Shown: positions 34,121-42,931 of the stretch, one piece after another
Layout: each line of letters starts with the position of its first letter
Position numbering within the stretch: position 1 is the stretch's first letter
The notes under the pieces: model-generated
What the model was told of the DNA's origin: nothing
The model's database searches: none
What the model saw: the letters and a program-made list of their open reading frames with translations, nothing else
Translations under genes and position numbers: made by a program
Assembly (NCBI RefSeq): GCF_014205255.1
Contig: NZ_JACHNE010000001.1
Span: 620,001 to 684,000, forward strand
Direction of reading: 5' to 3'
DNA length: 64,000 bases
From: Streptomyces caelestis
GTDB lineage: Bacteria > Actinomycetota > Actinomycetes > Streptomycetales > Streptomycetaceae

Positions 34121-34954
34121 TCAGACGGTGTGCAGGGCGGCGCGCAGGGTGCTGGCGGCCAGCGTGATGGCGGCCTCGGCGGCGTGGGTGCCGCGCAGGG
34201 CGTTGAGCATCACGAAGTCGTGGATGATGCCCTGGAAGCGCACGGCGGTGACCGGGACGCCGGCCTGACGGAGCTTGCCCGCGTACGCCTCGCCCTCGTC
34301 GCGCAGTACGTCGGCCTCGGCGGTGATGACCAGGGCCGGGGGCAGATCCGCGAGTTGCTCGGTGGTGGCGCGCAGCGGGGAGGCGGTGATCTCGGCCCGC
34401 TCGGCCTCGTCGGTCGTGTACTGGTCCCAGAACCACCGCATGCCGTCGCGGCGCAGGAAGTAGCCGGTGGCGAACTGGTGGTAGGAGCCGGTCTCGAAGC
34501 TCGCGTCGGTGACCGGGTAGAACAGCACCTGCTGCACCAGGGGTACGTCGCCGCGCTCCTTGGCCATCAGCGTCAGCGCGGCGGACATGTTGCCGCCGAC
34601 CGAGTCACCGGCGACCGCGACGCGGGTGGGGTCCAGTCCCTTCGTCGCGCCCTGCTCCACGATCCACTGCGCCACGGCGTAGTTCTGCTCGATGGCGACC
34701 GGATAGCGGGCCTCGGGCGACAGGTCGTACTCGGGGAACACCACGGCGGCGCCTGCGCCGTCGGCCAGTTCGCGGACCAGGCGGTCATGGGTGTGGGCGT
34801 TGCCGAACACCCAGCCCGCGCCGTGGAGGTAGAGGATCACCGGGAGGGTGCCGTCGGCACCGGCGGGCTTGACGATCCGCACGCGGACGCCGCCCGTCGG
34901 CCCGCCGGACACAGTGATCCACTCCTCGTCGACAGCGGGTGGAGGCGGACTCAC
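34121..34954 (-). CDS. HSL-family alpha/beta hydrolase, apparently N-terminally truncated
   Basis: 277 residues. Hormone-sensitive-lipase-like motifs: HGAGWVFGN (HGGGW in most members), GDSVGGNMSAAL with the nucleophilic Ser, and the ITAEADVLRDEG and IHDFVML segments with catalytic Asp and His. Family members usually have a further 30-40 residue N-terminal cap; here the frame starts almost at the first core strand, at a GTG that overlaps the start of the divergent acetamidase-like gene. Truncation at a recombination junction is likely. Esterase activity may be weakened. Confidence 0.85.
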   Translation of the reverse strand: MSPPPPAVDEEWITVSGGPTGGVRVRIVKPAGADGTLPVILYLHGAGWVFGNAHTHDRLVRELADGAGAAVVFPEYDLSPEARYPVAIEQNYAVAQWIVEQGATKGLDPTRVAVAGDSVGGNMSAALTLMAKERGDVPLVQQVLFYPVTDASFETGSYHQFATGYFLRRDGMRWFWDQYTTDEAERAEITASPLRATTEQLADLPPALVITAEADVLRDEGEAYAGKLRQAGVPVTAVRFQGIIHDFVMLNALRGTHAAEAAITLAASTLRAALHTV

Positions 34955-35946
34955 CGTGCGCGGCCGTGCAGCCGGGCTCCGTCATCACGGTCGACACGCT
35001 CAGCCACGAGGGAGTTCTCGAGGACCAGGGCCGCAACCCACGTGAATTCTTCGGCCGTTACGGCGTCAGCGGGGCCCATGTGCTCGACGACGCCCAGCAG
35101 GTGGCGGACTCCAGCATGCCGCACGACTTCGACGACGACGGGCCGCACCTCGTCACCGGGCCGATCGCCGTGACCGGCGCCCGGCCCGGCGATCTGCTCG
35201 CCGTGACCGTCCTCGGCCTCACTCCGCGAGTTCCATACGGCATGATCTCCGCACGCCACGGCTTCGGCGCACTCCCCGGCGAGATGCCGTCGCTGCCCGG
35301 TCCCGCGTTCACCTTCGCCACGGCACACGCGGACCGCCACGGCGCGTGGGGTCGGGTGGCGGTGGATGCGGCGGACCCTTCCCTCGGCTCACTGCGCTTC
35401 CCGCTGCGGCCGTTTCTCGGCGTCATGGGCGTGGCGGTGTCCGGGGACGAGCGGCCTCACTCGGTGCCACCGGGGCGCCACGGGGGCAACATCGACGTCT
35501 CCCTGCTCGGCGAGGGCTCCACGCTGTTCCTGCCGGTGCAGGTCGACGACGCACTGGTCTACTTCGGGGACCCCCACTTCGCGCAGGGCGACGGCGAGGT
35601 CGCCCTCACCGCATTCGAAGCGTCGTTGCGGGCCACCGTGAAGCTCGATGTGGTGCCAGGTGGTGCGGCTCAGCGGCCCGGCCACGGCCGCGTCGCCCCG
35701 TTCGCCGAGACGGACGACTACCTCGTGCCGATCGGCCTGGACGAGGACCTTGACGAGGCGATGCGCGACTGTGTGCGCTGCGCGCTGGACCTGCTCGTGA
35801 CCGACTACCGCATCGACCGCCATCTGGCGCTGGCATACCTCAGCGCGGCAGGTGACTTCGCGATCTCCCAGGTGGTGGATGGCGTAAAGGGCATCCACGG
35901 CAAGATCCGCAAGTCCGACTTCATCGAGGTCGGCCGACCACGTTGA
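34939..35946 (+). CDS. Acetamidase/formamidase family protein
   Basis: 335 residues of the FmdA/AmdA family, which hydrolyses small amides: TLSHEGVLEDQGRNP, GPIAVTGARPGDLLAV, FLGVMGVAV, PPGRHGGNIDVSLLGEG, PVQVDDALVYFGDPHFAQGD and GEVALTAFEASLRATV are family hallmarks. The N-terminus is short of the usual beginning, and the start (GTG 34939 or GTG 34966) lies inside the divergent hydrolase start, leaving no promoter space. It therefore looks like a gene cut near its 5' end. Confidence 0.85.
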   Translation: MEADSPCAAVQPGSVITVDTLSHEGVLEDQGRNPREFFGRYGVSGAHVLDDAQQVADSSMPHDFDDDGPHLVTGPIAVTGARPGDLLAVTVLGLTPRVPYGMISARHGFGALPGEMPSLPGPAFTFATAHADRHGAWGRVAVDAADPSLGSLRFPLRPFLGVMGVAVSGDERPHSVPPGRHGGNIDVSLLGEGSTLFLPVQVDDALVYFGDPHFAQGDGEVALTAFEASLRATVKLDVVPGGAAQRPGHGRVAPFAETDDYLVPIGLDEDLDEAMRDCVRCALDLLVTDYRIDRHLALAYLSAAGDFAISQVVDGVKGIHGKIRKSDFIEVGRPR

Positions 35947-36043
35947 CCGGCGGTTGCGCCGTTTACTGCATACGAACGGCGGAGCCGCGGTCGTGCGTCA
36001 CCAAGAGGCCGAGTCCGGCAGCCATGGCTCGACTCTGCTCGGT

Positions 36044-38626
36044 TTACCTCTTCGTCGGGTGCAGATGGTGGCTGAGATAGCGGGCGGTGACGCTGTGCGG
36101 ATCATGTGAGAGGTCCTCGGGGGTGCCGGTGGCGACGATGGTGCCGCCGGCGGTGCCGCCTCCGGGGCCCATGTCGATGACGTAGTCGGCGTTGGCGATC
36201 ATGTCCAGGTCGTGTTCGATGACGATGACGGTGGCGCCGTTGTCGCCCAGCCGCTGGAGGACGTCCAGGAGCGTGCGGATGTCGAGGGGGTGGAGCCCGA
36301 CGCTGGGTTCGTCCAGGACGAAGAGGGTGTCGGACTGGTTCCGGGTCAGCTCGGTGGCGAGCTTCAGCCGCTGCGCTTCGCCGCCGGAGAGGGCCGGGGT
36401 GTCTTCGCCGAGGGTGAGGTATCCGAGTCCGAGGTCGATGAGGGCTTGGAGCCGGGTTCTCACGCGGCGGATGTCTGCGACCTGCTCGATCGCCTGCCTG
36501 ACGGTGAGGGCAAGCAGATCGGGCAAGGACATCCCCTCGTCCGGGTTTCCGGGAGCCTGGCGGAGGATGTCGGCGGCTGCGGGCGCGTACCGGGTGCCGT
36601 CACATGCGGGGCAGGGGATGTCGACATCGGGCAGGAACTGAACGTCGAGGGAGACCTGGCCGGTACCTTCGCAACGGGGGCAGCGCAGGGAGCCGGTGTT
36701 GTAGGAGAAGTCCGCGGCGGTGAGCCCCCGTTGCTTGGCCGCATCGGTGGCGGCGTAGGCGCGGCGCAGGTCGTCGAGGATGCCACTGTAGGTGGCGACG
36801 GTGGAGCGGACGTTGACGCCGATGGGGGTGGCGTCGACCGTGTTCACCCGGGTGATCGCCTGCGCGTCCACCGCGGCCACATGGCCAGGCAGCGCTCTGC
36901 CCGCGGCTTTCGCCTGGAGCGCGGGGATCAGGCTTTCGAGGACCAGCGTGGTCTTGCCCGATCCGGACACGCCGGTCACGGCGGTCAGGCGGCCCCGGGG
37001 GATGTCGACGTCCAGGGCGTGCACGGTGTGCAGGGGCCGGGTGGAGAGGTGGATGCGGCCTTGGTCGAACATCGTGTCGCGGTCGGCCCGTTGGCGGACG
37101 AGGACGGATTCGCGGCCGGCGAGGAATCCACCGATCAGGGAGTCGGGGTCCTTGCCGAGAGTGGTGACGTCGCCGGTGGCCAGGACCGTGCCGCCTTCGG
37201 TGCCGGAGCCGGGGCCGATCTCGATGAGCCAGTCGGCTTCGCGCAGGACCTGGACATCGTGGTCGACGAGGACCACGGAGTTGCCGTCGCGGAGCAGGTC
37301 GCGCATGACGCCGAGCAGGCCGTCCACGTTCGAGGGGTGCAGGCCGATGGAGGGTTCGTCGAGGACGTAGAGCACGCCGGTGGTCTGGTTGCGTACGGCC
37401 CGGGCCAGTTGGACGCGTTGCCGTTCGCCGGTTGACAGGGTGGAGCTCGCCCGGTCCAGGGCGAGGTAGCCGAGGCCGAGTTCGACCAGGCGGCGGGCGG
37501 TCTCCAGCAGGGTGGCGACGATGTTCCGTGCCATCGGGCGCATCTCGGGCGGCAGGGCGTCCGCGAGGGTGGGGGCCCAGGCGATGAGTTCGTCGAGCGT
37601 CTTCGCGGTGGCTTCGGCAAGGTTGATGCCGTCGACGAGGGTGGCGCGGGCCTGCTCGCTGAGCCGGGTGCCGTGGCAGGCCGGACACACCTGGGCGCTG
37701 ATGAACCTGTTCACACGGTTCAGCCCGCGTTCGGTGGTGGCGTTGTTCAGAGCCTCCTCGACGGCCCGGCGGGCGTTGCGGTAAGTGAAGTCCAGCTCGA
37801 AGAACTTGCCGTTCTTGGACCGGACACTGATGTGCCGCTGCTCCGCGGGGCCGTGCATGACGATGTCTCGCTCGCGTGCGGTCAGTTCCGCGTACGGCAC
37901 GTCGGTGCGCACCCCGAACTCGGCGACGACCTGCGGCATCACCGTCAACCCGAACATCGACCACGGGGCCACCGCCCCCTCGGCGATGGTGCGTCGCGGA
38001 TCGGGGACGAGAGCCGCTTCGTCCACTTCCCGGACCATGCCGGTACCGGTGCACCGCGGGCATGCGCCGTCCGAGTTGAAGGCCAGCGACTCCGCGCCCG
38101 GAGGGTAGAACGTCACCTCACACACAGGGCAGGTCAGGTCCAGTCCCGCGGCCACGTCGATCGTCGGGTCCTGCCGGTGGCCGTTGGGGCACAGGTGTGA
38201 TCCCAGCCGGGAGAACAGCAGTCGCAGGACGTTGAGCAGCTCGGTCGACGTGCCGAAAGTGCTGCGCACCCCGGGCACCCCGGGCCGCTGCCGCAAGGCG
38301 AGGGCCGCGGGTACGTGCTCGACGCTGTCCACCGACGCACGCGGTGCCTGCGCCATACGTCGGCGGGTGTACGTGGACAGTGCCTCGATGTAGCGCCGTG
38401 AGCCCTCGGCGTACAGCACCCCCATCGCCAGCGACGACTTCCCGGAGCCGGACACCCCTGCCACCGCGACGAGTCGGCGCAGCGGCACCGTCACGTCGAC
38501 GTTCTTCAGGTTGTGGACCTTCGCCCCGTGCACCTGGATGGACAGCGGCGGGTCGGCCGCGTCCGCACCTCGTGCGCCCGGGACCCCGGCCCATGGGGCC
38601 CCGCCCGTCACCTCGTCGTGCGCCAT
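36044..38626 (-). CDS. UvrA-like ATPase of the UvrA2/DrrC type
   Basis: 860 residues, shorter than housekeeping UvrA (about 940-1000). Two ABC cassettes have Walker [11 protein letters not shown] (about 56) and [10 protein letters not shown] (about 555), signatures [14 protein letters not shown] and [12 protein letters not shown], and zinc-finger cysteines ([35 protein letters not shown]). Loss of the UvrB-interacting insert is typical of UvrA2 and of DrrC-type self-resistance proteins that remove intercalating drugs from DNA. The gene stands alone between an acetamidase-like and a VOC gene, so the ligand is unknown. Confidence 0.92.
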   Translation of the reverse strand: MAHDEVTGGAPWAGVPGARGADAADPPLSIQVHGAKVHNLKNVDVTVPLRRLVAVAGVSGSGKSSLAMGVLYAEGSRRYIEALSTYTRRRMAQAPRASVDSVEHVPAALALRQRPGVPGVRSTFGTSTELLNVLRLLFSRLGSHLCPNGHRQDPTIDVAAGLDLTCPVCEVTFYPPGAESLAFNSDGACPRCTGTGMVREVDEAALVPDPRRTIAEGAVAPWSMFGLTVMPQVVAEFGVRTDVPYAELTARERDIVMHGPAEQRHISVRSKNGKFFELDFTYRNARRAVEEALNNATTERGLNRVNRFISAQVCPACHGTRLSEQARATLVDGINLAEATAKTLDELIAWAPTLADALPPEMRPMARNIVATLLETARRLVELGLGYLALDRASSTLSTGERQRVQLARAVRNQTTGVLYVLDEPSIGLHPSNVDGLLGVMRDLLRDGNSVVLVDHDVQVLREADWLIEIGPGSGTEGGTVLATGDVTTLGKDPDSLIGGFLAGRESVLVRQRADRDTMFDQGRIHLSTRPLHTVHALDVDIPRGRLTAVTGVSGSGKTTLVLESLIPALQAKAAGRALPGHVAAVDAQAITRVNTVDATPIGVNVRSTVATYSGILDDLRRAYAATDAAKQRGLTAADFSYNTGSLRCPRCEGTGQVSLDVQFLPDVDIPCPACDGTRYAPAAADILRQAPGNPDEGMSLPDLLALTVRQAIEQVADIRRVRTRLQALIDLGLGYLTLGEDTPALSGGEAQRLKLATELTRNQSDTLFVLDEPSVGLHPLDIRTLLDVLQRLGDNGATVIVIEHDLDMIANADYVIDMGPGGGTAGGTIVATGTPEDLSHDPHSVTARYLSHHLHPTKR

Positions 38627-38735
38627 CGCTTCTCCCTCCTCAGCGTGTCATCCGAGGGGCTTCGGCGCCTCCGGAACAGACGAGTGCTCGCAGCGTCCGC
38701 CCAATCAGCATACCCGGAACATGAATCTCAGGAAG

Positions 38736-38765
38736 TTGCTTCCATGGAATGGATATGCCTAGTCT
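38736..38765 (+). promoter_or_regulatory. Promoter with palindromes before the VOC operon
   Basis: TTGCTT (38736-38741) and TAGTCT (38760-38765) are 18 bp apart. The -35 box lies within GGAAG-TTG-CTTCC (38731-38743) and overlaps TTCCATGGAA (38740-38749), so the promoter is probably repressor-controlled. It would drive the genes from 38865. Confidence 0.5.
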
Positions 38766-38864
38766 GAGCTCGGCAACTCCACGACGCACGAGCGCTACAC
38801 ACTCGGTGCGTGGCCCTTCACATCAAGCGAAACGCCCTGGTCTGGGGCGCAAGGAGAGAGTGCG

Positions 38865-39245
38865 ATGCCCGGCCCTTCCTTCAACTCCGTCGCCTGGTTC
38901 GAGATCGGCACCGGCCAGCCGCAAGAGGTCAAACAGTTCTACGGCCAGCTGTTCGACTGGGACTTCCGGCTCAACACCAACACGCCCGGCGTCAACTATC
39001 ACGCCGTGGTCACGCCGGGTGCCCAGCAGCCCACCGGTGGTGTGTGGGAGTCGGAGGGGAAGTTCCCCGACTACGCGGTCTTCTACGTCCTCGTCCAGGA
39101 CGTCGCCGCGACCGTCCAGCGCGCCGAGGAACTGGGCGGCAAGGTGCTCATGGCGCCGATCACCGACGCCGCGGGCCTCACCTTCGCCCGCCTGGAGGAC
39201 AGCGCGGGCCACCACTTCGGCGTGTTCTCCGCACCCGCCCCGTGA
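38865..39245 (+). CDS. VOC family protein
   Basis: 126 residues, a single vicinal-oxygen-chelate domain: NSVAWFEIGTGQPQEVKQFY, a central TGGVWESEG, and the terminal DSAGHHFGVF. AAGGAGAGAG ribosome site. It is first in a set of three rightward genes with the metallo-hydrolase and the split-barrel oxidoreductase. Fragments of a second copy of this gene occur at 49644-49710. Substrate unknown. Confidence 0.88.
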   Translation: MPGPSFNSVAWFEIGTGQPQEVKQFYGQLFDWDFRLNTNTPGVNYHAVVTPGAQQPTGGVWESEGKFPDYAVFYVLVQDVAATVQRAEELGGKVLMAPITDAAGLTFARLEDSAGHHFGVFSAPAP

Positions 39246-39274
39246 TGACGCGTCAGCAACCGGAAGGTTCCCGA

Positions 39275-40051
39275 ATGCCCAGCGCCACCAGTGAGAAGAC
39301 CCCCGTCCACGTCTACGGCGGCCCCACCACCCTCATCGAGTACGGCGGGCTCAGGTTCATCACCGACCCGACCTTCGACCCGCCCGGCGAGTACCCCATG
39401 CCTCTCCCCGGCGACCACAAGCTCGTCAAGACCGACCCCTCTCCCGTCACCGCCGCCGACCTCGGCACCGTCGACGCCGTCCTGCTGTCCCACGACACGC
39501 ATGACGACAACCTCGACGACGCCGGCCGCGCCTTCCTGTCCGAGGTCCCCGTCGTCTTCACGACCGAAAGCGGTGCCGGCCGCCTCGGAGGCAACGCTCA
39601 CGGCCTCGCCTTCTGGGAGACCGCCGAGCTCCGGCGGCCCGACGGCGGCACCGTCACCGTCACCGGCCTGCCCGCCCGGCACGGCCCTCAGGGATGCGAG
39701 CCGATCACTGGCGACGTCGTCGGCTTCATGCTCACCTCCGAGGACTTGCCCTCGGTCTACGTCAGCGGCGACAACGCCAACCTGGAGCACGTCAAGGAGA
39801 TCGCCGAGAAGTTCGCTCCCGTCGACACCGCGGTCCTCTTCCTCGGCGGCGCCCGCATGCCCTTCGCCTTCGACGGCGCCCTTCTCACCCTCGACAGTGC
39901 CCTGGGCGCCGAGGCCTCCGGGATCCTCGGCGCACGCCGGGTCGTCCCCGCGCACTACGACAGCTGGGCCCACTTCCAGGAGGGCCGCGAGGAGATCGAG
40001 GCCGCGTTCTCCGAGGCCGGCCTGGCCGACCGTCTCGACTTCGCCCGATAG
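39275..40051 (+). CDS. MBL-fold metallo-hydrolase (UlaG-like)
   Basis: 258 residues from ATG 39275 behind GGAAGG; an ATG at 39245 overlapping the preceding stop is an alternative. The metal loop reads LLSHDTHDDNLDDAG (HxxHxDNLD variant of HxHxDH), with VSGDNANLEHV and the terminal VPAHYDSWAHF supplying further ligands. This variant is common in lactonase-like proteins of actinobacteria. Together with its neighbours it may detoxify a small electrophile, but this is speculative. Confidence 0.88.
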   Translation: MPSATSEKTPVHVYGGPTTLIEYGGLRFITDPTFDPPGEYPMPLPGDHKLVKTDPSPVTAADLGTVDAVLLSHDTHDDNLDDAGRAFLSEVPVVFTTESGAGRLGGNAHGLAFWETAELRRPDGGTVTVTGLPARHGPQGCEPITGDVVGFMLTSEDLPSVYVSGDNANLEHVKEIAEKFAPVDTAVLFLGGARMPFAFDGALLTLDSALGAEASGILGARRVVPAHYDSWAHFQEGREEIEAAFSEAGLADRLDFAR

Positions 40052-40160
40052 CCACTGGGCACCGGCGGCACAGCGCCCGCAGTGGACTGCGCTCCACCGT
40101 GGGGAAGCCCGAGCGTCCGGCTTCCCCACGGCCCGGCACCCGATCAGAAGAGGCGGACTC

Positions 40161-40586
40161 ATGCACAGGATGACCGACCAGCAGTGGCGGGCCTTCGTCT
40201 GTGAGGGCACCCGCACCGGCAAGCTGTCGACCGTCCGGGCCGACGGCAGCCCGCACGTCACGCCGGTGTGGTTCCTGCTCGACGGAGACGACGTGGTGTT
40301 CAACACCGAGCAGGACGGGGTCAAGGGCCGCAACCTGGCCCGGGACGGCCGGTTCGCGTTCTGCGTGGACCAGGACCAGCCCCCCTACGCCTTCGTCCTG
40401 CTCCAGGGCCGCACCGAGATCTCCGGGGACCCCGACGAGACACTGCGGTGGGCGGGGCGCCTCGGCGCCCGTTACATGGGCGAGGACCGCGCCGAGGAAT
40501 ACGCCGCCCGCAACGGCGGCCCTGGAAACCTCCTCGTCCGGGCCCGCATCGAGAAGGTCATCGCTTTCGCCGGCATCGCCGACTGA
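40161..40586 (+). CDS. PPOX-class F420/FMN split-barrel oxidoreductase
   Basis: 141 residues. The pyridoxamine-oxidase-like split barrel is shown by GKLSTVRADGSPHVTPVWFL, VFNTEQDGVKGRNLARDGR and the IEKVIAFAGIAD end. Such proteins use F420 or FMN to reduce small substrates. Ribosome site AAGAGGCGG. A second copy of its last 39 bases is fused to VOC-gene fragments at 49644-49749. Confidence 0.88.
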   Translation: MHRMTDQQWRAFVCEGTRTGKLSTVRADGSPHVTPVWFLLDGDDVVFNTEQDGVKGRNLARDGRFAFCVDQDQPPYAFVLLQGRTEISGDPDETLRWAGRLGARYMGEDRAEEYAARNGGPGNLLVRARIEKVIAFAGIAD

Positions 40587-40593
40587 ACCCTGT

Positions 40594-40870
40594 CAGTCCT
40601 GGTCGTTGGCGAGCGGGTCGTCCGTGTGCCCGTTGACCACGAGCCAGTCGGAGCCGGTCGAGCGGAAGGTGAGCCGGGCGGAGCCGAGACGAACGTGGCC
40701 TTGCCGGTGGGGACGGTGGCTCCCTTCCGGTACTGGAAGCCCAGGGTGAACGCCGCCTTGCCGGTCAGCCCGGGCTTGGCGGGGTAGGCACCGGCCGACG
40801 AGGTGATGGTGCCGGGGCCGGCGGCACGGTCGTAGACGATCGGTTCCGCGAGCGTGGTGCTCGGACCGGG
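40594..40870 (-). pseudogene. C-terminal relic of a secreted protein
   Basis: Two frames join as LAEPIVYDRAAGPGTITSSA, AYPAKPGLTGKAAFTLGFQY, RKGATVPTGKATFV, then ARLTFRSTGSDWLVVNGHTD to a stop at 40594. This order (A-Y-P-x-x-P-x-L-T-G-K-A, K-G-A-x-V-P-T-G, F-x-S-x-x-x-D-W-L-V-V) occurs in a beta-rich domain at the end of large secreted proteins. The frame breaks near 40690 and nothing coherent precedes 40870. Confidence 0.5.
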
Positions 40871-40940
40871 AGTTCACCGACGACGAGCGCACAGCGTTCC
40901 CCGGACGCAGCAAACACGTGGACAGGGCCCGCTTGCCGCG

Positions 40941-40988
40941 CCAGGCCCCGAGCCAGCCGGGTCGTCACCCGGCTGGCTCGGGGCCTGG
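40941..40988 (-). terminator. Very strong terminator of the glycan operon
   Basis: A perfect 22-bp stem (40941-40962 with 40967-40988) closing on a CGTC loop, 10 bases past the stop codon of the glycoside hydrolase at 40999. It would also stop rightward transcription. Confidence 0.85.
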
Positions 40989-40998
40989 TTCCCTCCGG

Positions 40999-42879
40999 TC
41001 AGCCCATGCCCTGCAGGCGCCAGATCTGGTTCTTCTTCGTGGTCAGGGCACTCGCGGTGTCGCAGGTCCACTGGTGGATCTTCGCGCCGGCCGCGGTGGA
41101 GATCTGGCTCACGTCGACGCACTTGCCGCTGTGCACGGCGACCAGCTGGTAGTCCTGGGCGTTGCCCAGAGCGGTCACGGGGCGCAGGGTGAACTGCTGG
41201 TTGGTGCCGCTGCCGCAGGTGAACTGGATGACAGCCGCCCCGTCGGCGGTGGAGGCGTTCGCCACGTCCAGGCACTTGCCGCTGTGTTCGTTGACGATCG
41301 TGAAGGTGTCGGCCTTGCCCGCGACCGGCTTCAGGTCGAGCATCTGCTGGTAGCCGCCCTCGCAGTGGTACTGCTGGTACTGGGTGCCGTTGGCGGTGGA
41401 CAGGTTGGTGTCGTCCAGACACTGTCCACTGTGCTGTGCGACGGCGACCGTGGAGATCGTCGTGTTGGACGGCGGCAGCAACGTGACCGTGTAGGCATCG
41501 GAGGCGCTGGACCAGGGCACTGTGAGCGAGGCCGCGTTGTTGCTGACGTTCAGCGTCTGGTCCGAGACGGTGACCGGCCCGGTCACAGCGCCGCCGTTGT
41601 TGTTCGGGATGCGCTGCAGGACCACACGCACACGATTGTTCTCGACGACGTTGGTGGTGTCCAGACGGTCGAGGTTGACGGTGACGTTACCGGTGTTGCC
41701 GTTGCTGCCCAGCAGGATCTTGGCGTTCCTGGCCGTGTTGTCCTTGGTCGCCAGACCGTCGGTGTTGGTTCCGGCCGTGAACTTGACGATGTTGCCGGTC
41801 TGCGATCCGTAGTAGCGGTACAGGAACCACTCCCCCAACGGCAGGTACTGGCCGGCGCTGTTCTTCGTCAGCAGGTTGGCCTGGAAATCGTGCAGGCTCG
41901 CCCCCGACGCCCAGTTGGCGCGCAGCCCGTCGGCTCCGGCACGCTCCAGACGGGAGATGTACCAGGCCCCACGCCCGGGGGTCTGCTCGTTCGTGTTGGC
42001 GTACTCGTTGACCTGGAAGGGCCGGCTTGTGGTCATCGAGCGTGCCGACAGCTTGGACCGGACCGCGTTTCCGTCGGCGACCGGGTCGCCGGGCAGGTCG
42101 TGCCAGCTGTAGATGTTCGGCTCGACGTTGTTCGCCTTGACGTAGTCCAGGTAGGTGTTCCACCACCCGGAACCACCTCCGGAGGGCTTGCCGGCGGTGC
42201 TGGGGCCGACGATCACCGCGTTCGGGAAGGCGGCGCGGATCCTCTGGTAGGCCCGCTTCCACATCTCCAGATACTGGGCCTGCGTCCGCCCCCAGAAGGG
42301 GGTCCAGTCGGGTTCGTTCCAGATGTCCCACTGGATGTCGGTCATGCCCGCCGCCTGCGCGTCGGCGATGAGGCGGTCGTAGAAGGAGTCGAACAGGGTC
42401 CAGTCTCCGTTGTCGCCGGGGAACGTGGGACTGGTCGTGCCGTCGGCGCCCCACAGGTCGTGCGGCAGGATGACGAAGGTGCCGCCCAGCGTCTTGGTGC
42501 GCTGGTACTGGGCCCGGGTGGAGTTCCAGCGACGGTCGTACTTACCGGCGACCCAGCCGCCGGGATTGTCGAGCTGGGCGCCGCCGGCCCGCATGAACTT
42601 CCACTTGATGTCCTTGTAGAAGTGGTCCTGGGGCAGCGAGCCGTTCTCGGTCATGCCGTAGATCGTGCCCGAGGCGCGGTAGGTGGGAGCGCCTCCCGCG
42701 GTGGCGAAGTCGACGGTGACGGTGGTGTCGACGGCCTGCGCCGTGCCCGTGGGCAGGGCGACGGCCGCCAGCGAGGCGAGCAGTGCGGTGAGCGCGGTGC
42801 CCGTGCGCAGACGGCGAGTGCGCGCACGGACGGCTCTGTCGGAGTTCTCTGGTGAGGGAAGGACGCGGGACGTTGTCAT
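40999..42879 (-). CDS. Secreted GH39-like glycoside hydrolase with ricin-type lectin domain
   Basis: 626 residues from ATG 42879 (GGGAG site). A signal peptide (ALTALLASLAAVALPTGTAQA) is followed by a TIM-barrel domain with the acid/base motif WDIWNEPDWTPFWG and a candidate nucleophile in FQVNEYANTNEQ, as in clan GH-A family 39. A small beta-domain follows (residues 420-490) and then a ricin-type trefoil with repeated CLD...G...QW motifs (GQCLDDTN, GKCLDVAN, GKCVDVSQ). The enzyme would act outside the cell on a plant or microbial glycan. Last gene of the LacI-controlled operon. Confidence 0.88.
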   Translation of the reverse strand: MTTSRVLPSPENSDRAVRARTRRLRTGTALTALLASLAAVALPTGTAQAVDTTVTVDFATAGGAPTYRASGTIYGMTENGSLPQDHFYKDIKWKFMRAGGAQLDNPGGWVAGKYDRRWNSTRAQYQRTKTLGGTFVILPHDLWGADGTTSPTFPGDNGDWTLFDSFYDRLIADAQAAGMTDIQWDIWNEPDWTPFWGRTQAQYLEMWKRAYQRIRAAFPNAVIVGPSTAGKPSGGGSGWWNTYLDYVKANNVEPNIYSWHDLPGDPVADGNAVRSKLSARSMTTSRPFQVNEYANTNEQTPGRGAWYISRLERAGADGLRANWASGASLHDFQANLLTKNSAGQYLPLGEWFLYRYYGSQTGNIVKFTAGTNTDGLATKDNTARNAKILLGSNGNTGNVTVNLDRLDTTNVVENNRVRVVLQRIPNNNGGAVTGPVTVSDQTLNVSNNAASLTVPWSSASDAYTVTLLPPSNTTISTVAVAQHSGQCLDDTNLSTANGTQYQQYHCEGGYQQMLDLKPVAGKADTFTIVNEHSGKCLDVANASTADGAAVIQFTCGSGTNQQFTLRPVTALGNAQDYQLVAVHSGKCVDVSQISTAAGAKIHQWTCDTASALTTKKNQIWRLQGMG

Positions 42880-42931
42880 GGATAGGTCTCCCGGAGTGGG
42901 TGTTGCCTGGGCGGGGACGGCCCAGGAGTCT

